A stretch of DNA of 30,574 bases from VAZQ01 sp035263865. Its GTDB lineage: Bacteria > Pseudomonadota > Alphaproteobacteria > Rhizobiales > Xanthobacteraceae. Below, piece after piece: positions 15,524 through 23,837 of this stretch (positions within the stretch are counted from its first letter, which is position 1; every line of letters begins with the position of its first letter). The stretch covers positions 1 to 30,574 of the forward strand of contig DATFQX010000066.1 of assembly GCA_035263865.1 (NCBI GenBank), in the 5' to 3' direction. Position numbers and translations under genes: made by a program. A model generated the notes under the pieces. The model saw only the letters and a list, made by a program, of their open reading frames with translations. It was not told where the DNA came from and ran no database searches.

Positions 15524-16753
15524 ATGTCGCATTGGTTAGCACAGGTCACACGCCGCAGACTGCTGCAGACGGCGGCGGCAACCGCGGCGACTGGTCTCGT
15601 CAGCGCGCCGTCGGTTCTGCACGCGCAGGGCTCTGCGGTGAAGCTTGGCCTGCTGCACCCGGTCTCCGGGGCGCTGTCCTATTCGGGCCAACAAGGGCGG
15701 CTCGGCGCGACAATGGCTGTCGAGGAGGTCAATGCTGCGGGCGGTATCAAGGCGCTCGGGGGCGCCAGGATCGAGGCCGTGCTCGGCGATGCGCAGTCGA
15801 CGCCGGAAGGCGGCAACGCCGAGGTCGAGAAGATGAATGCAGCCGGAGTGGCGGCCATTGTCGGCGGCTATTCCAGCTCGATCTGTCTCACAGCCAGTCA
15901 GACGGCGGCTCGCTACGATCTGCCCTACGTGGTCGACGTGGGCGTCGCCGACAACATCGTCACACGCGGTCTCAAGAACACGTTCCGTTTCGGGCCCGGC
16001 TTCGGGGTGATTGCGAAGACCGCTCTCGACAACCTCGTCACCATCAACGATCAGTCCGGTAAGCCTGCCAAGACGATGATGATCGTGCATGAGGATTCGC
16101 TGTTCGGATCGGGGCTCGCAAAGCTGCTCAATGCGCAACTGCCGGAGCGCGGTTTCCAGGTACTCGAGACCATTTCCCATCCGACGCCGACGCGCGACTT
16201 CAACAATGTGGTGCTGAAGATCAAGGCGCAGAATCCGGATCTCGTGATCCCGGCGAACTACTATAATGAATACGTACTGCTCGCCCGCACCATGCAGCAA
16301 CAGCGCGCGCGACCGAAAGGCGTTTATTCGATCCTCGGAGGCGCGGCGTCCTCCTACAAGTTCGTCAAGGAGTTCCCCGAAGCCGCACAATACATCATGG
16401 ACTGCAATCACTGGTTCGATCCGCGCAACCCGAAGGCATTGGCGCTCAAGAAGAAGGTTGAGGATAGGGGGGAGTTCTACACCTACGAGGTGTTCATGAA
16501 CTACTCGTGCATCCTGCTCATCGCCGACGCGCTGGAGCGTGCCGGGAGCGCGGAGCGCGGCAAGATTATCGCGGCGCTCGAAGGCTCCACATTCTCGGGC
16601 CACGTGATGCCCTACGGACCCACCAAATTCGTCAACGGCCAGAATGAGGGCGCCGCACCGGTCAATACGCAGGTACTCGGCAAGGATATCCAGGTGATCT
16701 TCCCGCAGACGTTTGCCACGGCGAAGCCAGTATTCCCCATGCCACCGGCCTGA
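15524..16753 (+). CDS. LIV-type ABC transporter substrate-binding protein, Tat-type signal
   Basis: A periplasmic type I binding protein (LivJ/LivK-like, Peripla_BP_6), 409 residues. The ATG at 15524 has GGGAGG at 15513-15518. Open frame upstream lies antisense to leuC and is not coding. The leader TRRRLLQTAAATAATGLVSA has the twin-arginine pattern and ends near LHAQG. The mature protein begins VKLGLLHPVSGALSYSGQQG and includes VEEVNAAGGIKALGGARIEA and GGYSSSICLTASQTAARYDL, typical family blocks. It is the first gene of the second LIV operon, 49 bases before livH. Such proteins also bind aromatic acids and dicarboxylates, so substrate is open. Confidence 0.92.
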   Translation: MSHWLAQVTRRRLLQTAAATAATGLVSAPSVLHAQGSAVKLGLLHPVSGALSYSGQQGRLGATMAVEEVNAAGGIKALGGARIEAVLGDAQSTPEGGNAEVEKMNAAGVAAIVGGYSSSICLTASQTAARYDLPYVVDVGVADNIVTRGLKNTFRFGPGFGVIAKTALDNLVTINDQSGKPAKTMMIVHEDSLFGSGLAKLLNAQLPERGFQVLETISHPTPTRDFNNVVLKIKAQNPDLVIPANYYNEYVLLARTMQQQRARPKGVYSILGGAASSYKFVKEFPEAAQYIMDCNHWFDPRNPKALALKKKVEDRGEFYTYEVFMNYSCILLIADALERAGSAERGKIIAALEGSTFSGHVMPYGPTKFVNGQNEGAAPVNTQVLGKDIQVIFPQTFATAKPVFPMPPA

Positions 16754-16802
16754 GCGGTCGCAAGACGGGGGCGACCGCCGCCGTCGCCTTAGTTGTCGCT
16801 GC

Positions 16803-17675
16803 ATGCTCTCGCCGGTCATCCTCGTTCCCGCCATCCTCAACGGGCTCCTGACCGGCGCGGTGTATGGGCTCATCGCGCTTGGGCTGACGCTGATCTATGG
16901 CGTCCTGCACATCATCAATTTCGCCCATGGCGCGCTGCTCACCGCCGCGATGTTTGCGGCATTCTTTGCGCACCGGGTTCTCGGGCTCGATCCTTACGTT
17001 GCAGCGGTTATGCTCACGCCGCTGTTCTTCGCGCTGGGATATTGCTTGCAGCGCTTGGTCATCGGTCCTGCCGCGCATGGCGAGGACCGCAACGTTCTTT
17101 TGGTGACGCTCGGCCTCGCGGTGGTGATCGAGAATCTGCTGCTCTATGCGTTTGGCGCCGATACACGCACGGTCAACCTCGACTACGCGTTCAAAGTTGT
17201 CGACCTCGGGATTGCTTTCCTTGCGGTGCCGCGCGTGGTCGGCTTCGGGGTCGTTCTCGCGGTGGCGCTCGCCTTATGGCTCGTGCTCAGCCTGACCGAT
17301 ACCGGAAAGGCAATTCGCGCGGTGGCCAAGGAAAAACTCGGTGCCGAGCTTTCCGGCATCGACGTGACGCACATCTATGCCATTACCTTTGCGCTCGGCA
17401 CCGCCTGCCTGGCCATCGCCGCTTGCCTGCTGATCCCGACCTATTACGTCAATCCGCACATTGGAAACGCCTTCGTCCTCGTCGCCTTCACCATCGTCGT
17501 GCTCGGCGGTATGGGCTCGGTCACGGGTGCACTCATCGGCGGCTTCGTAATCGGGGTCGTCGAGAGTCTTTGCGGCCTCTATCTCGGGGAATCGCTGGGG
17601 CAGATCGGCATTTTCGTCATATTCATCCTGGTGCTCCTCTTGCGCCCGAGCGGTCTATTGGGGGAACGGGCATGA
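16803..17675 (+). CDS. livH: LIV-type ABC transporter permease (LivH family), second copy
   Basis: Permease of the second LIV transporter, 290 residues, about eight hydrophobic segments. Diagnostic stretches are ILNGLLTGAVYGLIALGLTL and YGVLHIINFAHGALL near the N-terminus, and VLGGMGSVTGALIGGFVIGV near the C-terminus. The ATG at 16803 starts the LivH homology; open frame further upstream is not family-like. Its stop overlaps the livM start (ATGA). It differs clearly from the copy at 2704-3588, so the two operons are not a recent duplication. Confidence 0.92.
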   Translation: MLSPVILVPAILNGLLTGAVYGLIALGLTLIYGVLHIINFAHGALLTAAMFAAFFAHRVLGLDPYVAAVMLTPLFFALGYCLQRLVIGPAAHGEDRNVLLVTLGLAVVIENLLLYAFGADTRTVNLDYAFKVVDLGIAFLAVPRVVGFGVVLAVALALWLVLSLTDTGKAIRAVAKEKLGAELSGIDVTHIYAITFALGTACLAIAACLLIPTYYVNPHIGNAFVLVAFTIVVLGGMGSVTGALIGGFVIGVVESLCGLYLGESLGQIGIFVIFILVLLLRPSGLLGERA

Positions 17676-18661
17676 GCGGACCTTCGCTGCCGCACATCGT
17701 GCTCGTTGTCGCCGTGCTCGCGACCGTGCCGTTGCTCACCGTCTCCCCTGTCGTGCTCAATTTTCTTGTCGTGGCATTGCTGATTGCGCTGGTCGGGCAG
17801 GGCTGGAATGTGCTCGCCGGCTATGGCGGGCAATATTCCTTCGGTCATGCTGCCTTCTTCGGGACTGGCGCCTATGTCAGCGCTATTCTGCAAATGCGCT
17901 ATGGCCTCAACGCCTGGATCGCCTTCGCGCTGGGGATTGCCGGCGGTGCGTCGGTCGGCGCGGCAATCGGGGCGCTTGCTTTCCGTTGCGGATTGAAGGG
18001 CTCGTACTTCGCCCTCGTCACGCTCGCCTTCGCCGAGGTGCTGCGCATTCTCGCTAGCGTCGCGCCGATCACCGGTGCCGGTGTCGGCATCCTGATCGCG
18101 CTCGACCTGCGGCCGCAAGCGTTCCAGTTCCAAAGCCGCGCGCCCCTCTACTGGATCGTGCTTGCGCTTGTTGCAATCGCGCTCCTCATCGTGCGCCTTA
18201 TCGAGCGGAGCCGGTTCGGGGCCTGGCTCGTCGCCGTGCGGGAAAACGAGGACGCGGCCAGAGCGGTCGGTGTCGATACCGCGCGGGTCAAGATTGCCGC
18301 CATGACGATTTCCGCCGCCATCACCGCCGCCGGCGGAGGTTTTTACGCGCAATACTTTCTGTTCATTGATTCCGGCATCGCCTATGGCCCTTGGATTTCC
18401 ATCGAAGCTTTGCTCGCCCCCATCGTCGGCGGCATCGGCACCGTATTCGGTCCACTGCTCGGTGCGCTGGCCGTCAAGACGCTCGGCGAAATCGCCAAGC
18501 TCGTCACCGGCGGTGCGCCCGGGCTCGATCTCGTCATCTATGGCAGTGTGCTCATCCTCGTCGTAGCATTCGCCCCGCAAGGGATTGCGGGTCTGCTGAC
18601 GCAACTGCACTCGCGTTTGACGCGCCTGAGGTCATCGTTACCGGAGCGCGCCCGTGGCTGA
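17672..18661 (+). CDS. livM: LIV-type ABC transporter permease (LivM family), second copy
   Basis: Second permease of this transporter, 329 residues. The N-terminal third has GWNVLAGYGGQYSFGHAAFF, the cytoplasmic ATPase-contact loop is AWLVAVRENEDAARAVGVDT, and the C-terminal block is LLAPIVGGIGTVFGPLLGAL. The ATG overlaps the livH stop as ATGA, and its 3' end overlaps the GTG of livG by 8 bases. Residues after QGIAGLL form a short basic cytoplasmic tail. Confidence 0.92.
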   Translation: MSGPSLPHIVLVVAVLATVPLLTVSPVVLNFLVVALLIALVGQGWNVLAGYGGQYSFGHAAFFGTGAYVSAILQMRYGLNAWIAFALGIAGGASVGAAIGALAFRCGLKGSYFALVTLAFAEVLRILASVAPITGAGVGILIALDLRPQAFQFQSRAPLYWIVLALVAIALLIVRLIERSRFGAWLVAVRENEDAARAVGVDTARVKIAAMTISAAITAAGGGFYAQYFLFIDSGIAYGPWISIEALLAPIVGGIGTVFGPLLGALAVKTLGEIAKLVTGGAPGLDLVIYGSVLILVVAFAPQGIAGLLTQLHSRLTRLRSSLPERARG

Positions 18662-19412
18662 GCCGCTGCTTCGCGTTGAGCGCGTCTGCAAGGCGTTCGG
18701 CGGCTTGCTCGCCGTCGAGAACGCTTCGCTCGCCGTCGAAGTCGGCCGGATCACAGCGCTTATCGGCCCCAATGGCGCCGGCAAAACCACGCTGTTTGCC
18801 ATTATCAGCGGCTTCCTGGCCCCGAGCGAAGGCCGCATTTTTTACCGGGGGGCGGACATTACCGGCATGCCACCGCATCTTCTGGCGCGACGTGGCATCG
18901 TACGCACGTTCCAGATCGTACAGCCCTTCGCCGGCCTCACCGTGCACGAAAACATCGCCATCGGCGCGCATCTGTCGCGGCGCTCGCGCGCCGAGGCGTT
19001 AGACGCTGCCGCCGATGTTGCGCGGGCGGTTGGTCTCGGGGATGTTCTCGAACGGCCGGCGGGGAGCCTCACCGTCGCGGCTCGCAAGCGGCTCGAACTC
19101 GCGCGTGCGCTCGCGACGGATCCGGAACTCCTTCTGCTCGATGAGGTGCTGGGGGGCCTCAACCCCAGCGAGATCGCCGCCACGGTGCCGATCATCCGCT
19201 GCCTCGCCGGCCGCGGCGTCACGATCGTGATGATCGAGCACGTGATGCAGGCGGTGATCAGCCTGGCCGAAGAAGTTTTCGTGTTGGCGGAGGGCCGCGT
19301 CATCGCGCAGGGGACTCCGCAGGCAGTAGTCGGCAATCCGCGTGTGGTCGAAGCTTATCTCGGTCACGGCGCAGCAGCACGCCTTTCGGCTCTAGGAGCA
19401 ATGCATGTCTGA
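18654..19412 (+). CDS. livG: LIV-type ABC transporter ATP-binding protein (LivG family), second copy
   Basis: ATPase subunit of 252 residues starting at GTG 18654. Walker A is GPNGAGKTT (38-46) and the Q-loop region is RTFQIVQPFAGLTVHEN. The signature loop is divergent, LTVAARKRLELARAL, lacking LSGGQ glycines. The Walker B end reads LLLLDEVLGGLNPSE, with Val where most have Pro. Similar divergent loops occur in a subgroup of LivG proteins, so activity is still expected. The His switch is MIEHVMQAV. It overlaps livM and livF by 8 bases each. Confidence 0.9.
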   Translation: MAEPLLRVERVCKAFGGLLAVENASLAVEVGRITALIGPNGAGKTTLFAIISGFLAPSEGRIFYRGADITGMPPHLLARRGIVRTFQIVQPFAGLTVHENIAIGAHLSRRSRAEALDAAADVARAVGLGDVLERPAGSLTVAARKRLELARALATDPELLLLDEVLGGLNPSEIAATVPIIRCLAGRGVTIVMIEHVMQAVISLAEEVFVLAEGRVIAQGTPQAVVGNPRVVEAYLGHGAAARLSALGAMHV

Positions 19413-20118
19413 CCCACTACTTTCGGTCAGCGGACTTAGCGCCGGCTACGGAAAGGTCGAAGTGCTGCGCGGAATCGACCTTGAGGTCGCCGCGGAGGAA
19501 ATCGTGGCGGTGCTCGGCGCGAACGGAGCGGGGAAATCGACGCTCAACCGGGCGATCTCCGGCGTGTTGCGCACGACGCACGGCTCGATCCTCTTTGCAG
19601 GCAGCGCGATCGAGCATGAAAAGCCGGCGACAATCGTCGCGCGCGGATTGATCCACGTTCCCGAAGGGCGCTGCGTGTTTCCAAACCTGACGACCAGCGA
19701 AAATCTTGATCTCGGCAGCTACCGACGCGGCCGCGCCGGGCGGGCGAGGAATCGAGAGCGCGTATTCGAGATTTTTCCGAGGCTTGCCGAGCGGCGGTCA
19801 CAGCGCGCCGGCACGCTCTCGGGCGGCGAGCAACAAATGCTAGCGATCGGCCGCGGATTGATGGCCGAGCCTAAATTGCTCATCCTCGACGAGCCGTCGC
19901 TTGGGCTGTCGCCGCTGCTCGTCGAGGAGCTGTTTGCCCTCATGAAGCGGATCAATAACGAAGGCATCGCGCTTCTATTAGTCGAGCAGAACGTGGTGCA
20001 ATGCCTTGAGGTAGCGCGCCGCGCCTATATCCTCGAAGAAGGCATGTTCGTGCTACATGGAACATCGGCCGATATTCGCGAGGATCCCAACCTCAAGCGT
20101 GCTTATCTCGGGCTATGA
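19405..20118 (+). CDS. livF: LIV-type ABC transporter ATP-binding protein (LivF family), second copy
   Basis: ATPase subunit of 237 residues. Walker A is GANGAGKST, the signature is LSGGEQQMLAIGRGLM, Walker B is LLILDEPSLGLSP and the switch is LLVEQNVV. The canonical signature here complements the degenerate one in its LivG partner, so the heterodimer has one standard and one non-standard ATP site. The stop overlaps the following lyase start as ATGA, coupling transporter and enzyme expression. Confidence 0.92.
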   Translation: MSDPLLSVSGLSAGYGKVEVLRGIDLEVAAEEIVAVLGANGAGKSTLNRAISGVLRTTHGSILFAGSAIEHEKPATIVARGLIHVPEGRCVFPNLTTSENLDLGSYRRGRAGRARNRERVFEIFPRLAERRSQRAGTLSGGEQQMLAIGRGLMAEPKLLILDEPSLGLSPLLVEELFALMKRINNEGIALLLVEQNVVQCLEVARRAYILEEGMFVLHGTSADIREDPNLKRAYLGL

Positions 20119-21041
20119 CGATGACCGATGTGCCGAATCTGCGTGCGCGCCTCAGCCGGAAGCCTATTATCGTCGCTCCTGGCGTTTACGACGCGTTCAC
20201 CGCGCTGGTGGCCGAACAGGCGGGCTTCAGCGCGCTTTACGTGTCCGGCGCCGCGGTTTCCTACACGCGGCTCGGCCGGCCGGATATCGGCCTGGCCAGC
20301 ATGAGCGAGGTTGTGGAAACGGTCGCGATGATTCGCGACCGCGTCGGCGCCGATCTGATTGTCGACGCCGATACCGGCTATGGCAATGCGCTCAACGTCG
20401 GGCGCACGATGCGTTGGTTCGAGCGTGCGGGAGCAAACGCGATTCAAATTGAGGACCAGGATTTTCCCAAACGCTGCGGTCATCTCGACGGCAAGGCACT
20501 CGTCCGGGCGATGGAGATGAGTGGCAAGATCAAGGCCGCGGTCGATGCTCGGCACTCGCGCGACACGCTGGTGATCGCGCGCACCGACGCGATCGCGGTC
20601 GAAGGGTTCGAACCCGCCGTCGAGCGCGCTGAGCTCTACCGCGACGCAGGCGCCGATATGCTGTTCGTAGAGGCGCCGCAGACCCGCGCCGAGCTAGAGC
20701 GCATCCCGCCGGCGCTTGGCGGCGTGCCGCTGTTGGCCAACATGGTCGAAGGGGGCAAGACCCCGCCACTCTCGGCGGCCGAGCTCGAAGCGATGGGCTT
20801 CGCGCTCGTGATATTTCCCGGCGGTATTGTGCGCGCGCTGGCGCATCTGGCGAGTGAATATTATACCGCGCTCGCGGCCCACGGCACGACCGAGCCGTTC
20901 CGTCACCGCATGCTCGACTTCGTTAGCCTCAATAGATTGGTCGGAACGCCGGAGATGCTCGCGCTTGGCAAGCGATACGAATCGCTGGCGTCGCCCTCGG
21001 CCACCAGGAGAGCTACGCGTCGGTCAAATCGGAAGGTCTGA
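20115..21041 (+). CDS. Isocitrate lyase/PEP mutase superfamily lyase (methylisocitrate/dimethylmalate lyase-like)
   Basis: A 308-residue TIM-barrel enzyme of the ICL/PEP mutase superfamily. Metal and substrate residues are visible: DADTGYG (84-90), IEDQDFPKRCGH with Cys121 (112-123), ARTDA (155-159) and FVEAP (184-188). The KRCGH loop with a catalytic Cys is shared by isocitrate lyase, 2-methylisocitrate lyase and 2,3-dimethylmalate lyase, while PEP mutases and oxaloacetate decarboxylases lack it. C-C cleavage of a 2-hydroxy or 3-hydroxy dicarboxylate to pyruvate, glyoxylate or a related oxo-acid is therefore likely. Translational coupling to livF implies the transporter brings in its substrate or a precursor. 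The last 20 residues are basic and probably disordered. Confidence 0.88.
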   Translation: MTMTDVPNLRARLSRKPIIVAPGVYDAFTALVAEQAGFSALYVSGAAVSYTRLGRPDIGLASMSEVVETVAMIRDRVGADLIVDADTGYGNALNVGRTMRWFERAGANAIQIEDQDFPKRCGHLDGKALVRAMEMSGKIKAAVDARHSRDTLVIARTDAIAVEGFEPAVERAELYRDAGADMLFVEAPQTRAELERIPPALGGVPLLANMVEGGKTPPLSAAELEAMGFALVIFPGGIVRALAHLASEYYTALAAHGTTEPFRHRMLDFVSLNRLVGTPEMLALGKRYESLASPSATRRATRRSNRKV

Positions 21042-21128
21042 TGACGCTTCTCGACGAGCTAGATCGTCTGGAGGAAGCATCCAAATTTTCAGCAGCAGGG
21101 CAGCAAGACCGGCAGGGAAAACCGTGGC

Positions 21129-22595
21129 ATGGAACAGCTGTTCGATCTCGTGATCAAGAATGTCCGAGTGGTGCGCCCCAACAACACGGCGGTGGATCGT
21201 TTCGACATCGCGGTCAAGGATGAAAAAGTTGCGCGCCTTGCGCCCGATATCCAGGCTGAACAAGCCAAAGAGGTTTTCGACGCCAAGAATTTACTGGCGT
21301 TCCCAGGCTGCGTCGATGCTCACATGCATATCGGCATCTACGCGCCGCTCGCTCAGGATGCGGTTTCGGAAAGCAAGGCGGCAGCGATCGGCGGGGTAAC
21401 CTCGAGCCTGAATTATATACGCACGGGGCACTATTATCTAAACCGTAGGGGACCATACCGTGACTTCATGCCCGAAGTTTTCAAGCAATCCGAGGGACGA
21501 TTCTGGGTCGACTATGGTTATCACGTGGCACCGATCGAGACGGGGCATATTGACGAGATGGAAGAGATCGCGCTCGACCACGGTATCCCCTCATTCAAGA
21601 TATTCATGTTTTATGGTGGATACGGCTTGCACGGGCGGTCGGCCAATCAGAACGAATTTCTGATGATCGGGCACGAGGAGCGCTATGACATCGCCCATTT
21701 CGAATTCATCATGCGCTCAGCACAGCGTTTGATGACAAAGTATCCGGAACTTGCCCCATACATCAGCGTCAGTCTTCATTGCGAGCTTGCCGAAATCCTC
21801 AACGCCTATACGAAAATCGTCGAGCGCGAGGGCAAATTGACGGGACTGCACGCCTACAGTGCCGCCCGCCCTGCGCACTCCGAAGGGCTTGCCATCTGGA
21901 TTGCGTCCTATCTGGCCAATGAAACCAACTGCTTGAATATCAATCTCCTGCATCTGAGTTCGCGCAAGGCCGTCGATGCGGCATGGACCATGCAGCAGGT
22001 TTTTCCGCACATCGCCTTTCGCCGGGAAGTGACGGTGGGTCACCTGCTGCTGGATGCCGATTGCGAATGCGCAGTTCAGGCAAAGGTCAATCCGCCGATC
22101 CGTCCGCGGGAAGACGTGGAGGCGCTATGGCAGGCGGTGCTGGACCGGAAGATCGACTGGATTGTCAGCGACCATGCCTGCTGTTCGGCCGAACAAAAAT
22201 GGTCGAAGGACGACCCGACGAATATCTGGCTCGCCAAGGCGGGATTTGGCGGCACCGAATACCTGCTCGCGGGCGTGCTGAGCGAAGGCCGCAAGCGGGG
22301 CATGTCCTACAACCACGTGGCCGAGCTTCTAAGTTGGAAGCCGGCACAGCGGTTTGGCTTGCTCAGAAAGGGCGACATCGCCCCCGGTTACGATGCCGAC
22401 ATCGCGCTCGTTGACCCGAATGAAAGCTTCGTGGTTCGCGCGAGCGAATCCGAATCCGAACAGGGCTACTCCCCCTTCGAAGGGCTGGAACTTACGGGTC
22501 GGGTCAAGGCCACGTTCTTGCGGGGCGTACCCGTCTTTCATGGTGGAAACATCATCGGACCAGCGGGCGGTCATTACTTGCGGCGACCGCAGTGA
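21129..22595 (+). CDS. Hydantoinase/dihydropyrimidinase-like cyclic amidohydrolase
   Basis: A 488-residue amidohydrolase-superfamily enzyme with a binuclear metal site: His65 and His67 (DAHMHIG), Lys157 as candidate carboxylated Lys (SFKIFMF), His217 (SLHCE), His275 (LLHLSS) and Asp348 (VSDHACC). It is likely cytoplasmic and hydrolyses a cyclic amide or ureide. It is unlike a standard D-hydantoinase: residues 95-135 and the segment GGYGLHGRSANQNEFLMIGH (163-182) are family-atypical, probably reshaping the active-site loops. An AGGGA lies just upstream of the ATG. It is 87 bases after the lyase gene on the same strand, so it may be the last gene of the LIV operon. Allantoinase or dihydroorotase-like activity cannot be excluded. 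Confidence 0.85.
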   Translation: MEQLFDLVIKNVRVVRPNNTAVDRFDIAVKDEKVARLAPDIQAEQAKEVFDAKNLLAFPGCVDAHMHIGIYAPLAQDAVSESKAAAIGGVTSSLNYIRTGHYYLNRRGPYRDFMPEVFKQSEGRFWVDYGYHVAPIETGHIDEMEEIALDHGIPSFKIFMFYGGYGLHGRSANQNEFLMIGHEERYDIAHFEFIMRSAQRLMTKYPELAPYISVSLHCELAEILNAYTKIVEREGKLTGLHAYSAARPAHSEGLAIWIASYLANETNCLNINLLHLSSRKAVDAAWTMQQVFPHIAFRREVTVGHLLLDADCECAVQAKVNPPIRPREDVEALWQAVLDRKIDWIVSDHACCSAEQKWSKDDPTNIWLAKAGFGGTEYLLAGVLSEGRKRGMSYNHVAELLSWKPAQRFGLLRKGDIAPGYDADIALVDPNESFVVRASESESEQGYSPFEGLELTGRVKATFLRGVPVFHGGNIIGPAGGHYLRRPQ

Positions 22596-22656
22596 ATAAG
22601 CTTCATTGATCCAACATTCCTGCGACCTGATCTTCCGGGCGCTACCAGTAAATTCG

Positions 22657-23685
22657 TTAGCCGTTCTTGCGTGCTTTGATCTCCTTGAATTTGGACAGCG
22701 CTCGTTCGAATTTGTTCTCAAACAGCCACATCGCATCGAGAATTTCGCGGAAGCTTGCAGATGTTTTGGCTCGGTCAGCGTGTCCAAAGGTGAAAATGCT
22801 GTTGTTGCGCAAATGTCCCATGATCATGGGGTCGGAAATTTTATAATTGGCGAGGTTGCTCGAGTTGAGGGCGGACTTGGTCGGACTCGGAATGATCTGA
22901 ATGAGCTCGAACAGCTTCATTTGATCAATCGGATTCGGTAACGCCTTCGCGATAGCCGGTATATGCCGGAAAACGTCCGCATGCGCGTTCATGAGGCCGT
23001 CCCGCACGGCGGTCCAGTGATTGTATCGATGATCTAAATTGCCCGCTCGCGCTTCTTCTTTGTCGTCGCGCGCGCTCAGCAAAGGGTCAAGGGCCGCGAT
23101 CGCCTTTTTTATCGCTGCCCATTTGCTCTTGCCATTTTGATCTTCAGACACACCCGTTTGCAGACTTCCCTTATATTTATTCGAGCGGGCATTGCCCATG
23201 TTTTGCCTGCCATCCGTCTCGGCAAAGAAGATCCCCAAGCTGATACGACCTGCGATTTCGGCATTCACTGTATCGAGCCCTTTCGTTCGCGCGATTGCGG
23301 TCCCGAGGGCGACAACGTCCTCGAATGGGGTCTCGGAGTTTTGCGCATCCGCGGGCGGCGCTTGCATGATGCTGAAGAGGTTCACATACTCCTCGAGAAG
23401 CGGCTCATTATCGGCGTCGAAGTATGCCGGAGGCAGGCCGAATTTATTCGGCCTGCCGATTTTGGACGCAAGCACGTCGGTGAGGTCTTTATAGGCGTTG
23501 ATCATATTGTTGCGCGCGAGGTAGAGCGCTTGTCCCGGTAGGTTCGGCAGCGGTTGTTTTGAATTGATCTGAGCGCGCCGCTCCCTCAGGATTGACTTAA
23601 ATTGGTTCACTGTATTGTTGTAGGCATTCAGCGCATCCGACTGTGATTTCGTGAATCCGGCCGGCTGACCCTCTGCGTGGGACAT
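22657..23685 (-). CDS. Uncharacterised protein, possibly exported, with a lysozyme-like ETxG motif
   Basis: I do not recognise this family. From the ATG at 23685 it has 342 residues, rich in Asn, Lys and Ala, with charged helices and no membrane segment. The same frame is open upstream to 23943 and encodes an Arg-rich stretch followed by ALALLLFFTPPAC, which looks like a (lipo)protein signal. A longer product with a non-ATG start is thus possible, although the ATG at 23943 would overlap the hydantoinase gene by 106 bases. Residues 147-178 include IFFAETDGRQNMGNARSNKY then KGSLQTG. The Glu, small residues and Gln spacing recall the active-site edge of lysozyme-like transglycosylases; this is weak inference. 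Local sequence is more AT-rich than its neighbours, hinting at transfer. Confidence 0.6.
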   Translation of the reverse strand: MSHAEGQPAGFTKSQSDALNAYNNTVNQFKSILRERRAQINSKQPLPNLPGQALYLARNNMINAYKDLTDVLASKIGRPNKFGLPPAYFDADNEPLLEEYVNLFSIMQAPPADAQNSETPFEDVVALGTAIARTKGLDTVNAEIAGRISLGIFFAETDGRQNMGNARSNKYKGSLQTGVSEDQNGKSKWAAIKKAIAALDPLLSARDDKEEARAGNLDHRYNHWTAVRDGLMNAHADVFRHIPAIAKALPNPIDQMKLFELIQIIPSPTKSALNSSNLANYKISDPMIMGHLRNNSIFTFGHADRAKTSASFREILDAMWLFENKFERALSKFKEIKARKNG

Positions 23686-23837
23686 GAAGCTCACGTTGCT
23701 GAATTTGGGGAGCAGAAACGCGACCGCATTGGCCAGCGCATCGATGGCGTCGCAAGCCGGCGGCGTGAAAAAGAGCAAGAGAGCAAGGGCTGGCGCGCGT
23801 GTGGCTGCACGCGCCCTTCCGGCAGCGTCCGATCGGG

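Noticed and set aside
15536..16873. Minus-strand open frame opposite the LIV binding protein
   Set aside because: Arg/His/Asp-rich shadow; the plus strand has a Tat signal and binding-protein blocks.
17579..18610. Minus-strand open frame opposite livM (second copy)
   Set aside because: Low-complexity charged product, antisense to LivM.
22596..22656. Bidirectional terminator between the amidohydrolase and the uncharacterised gene
   Set aside because: No convincing inverted repeat or T-run seen.
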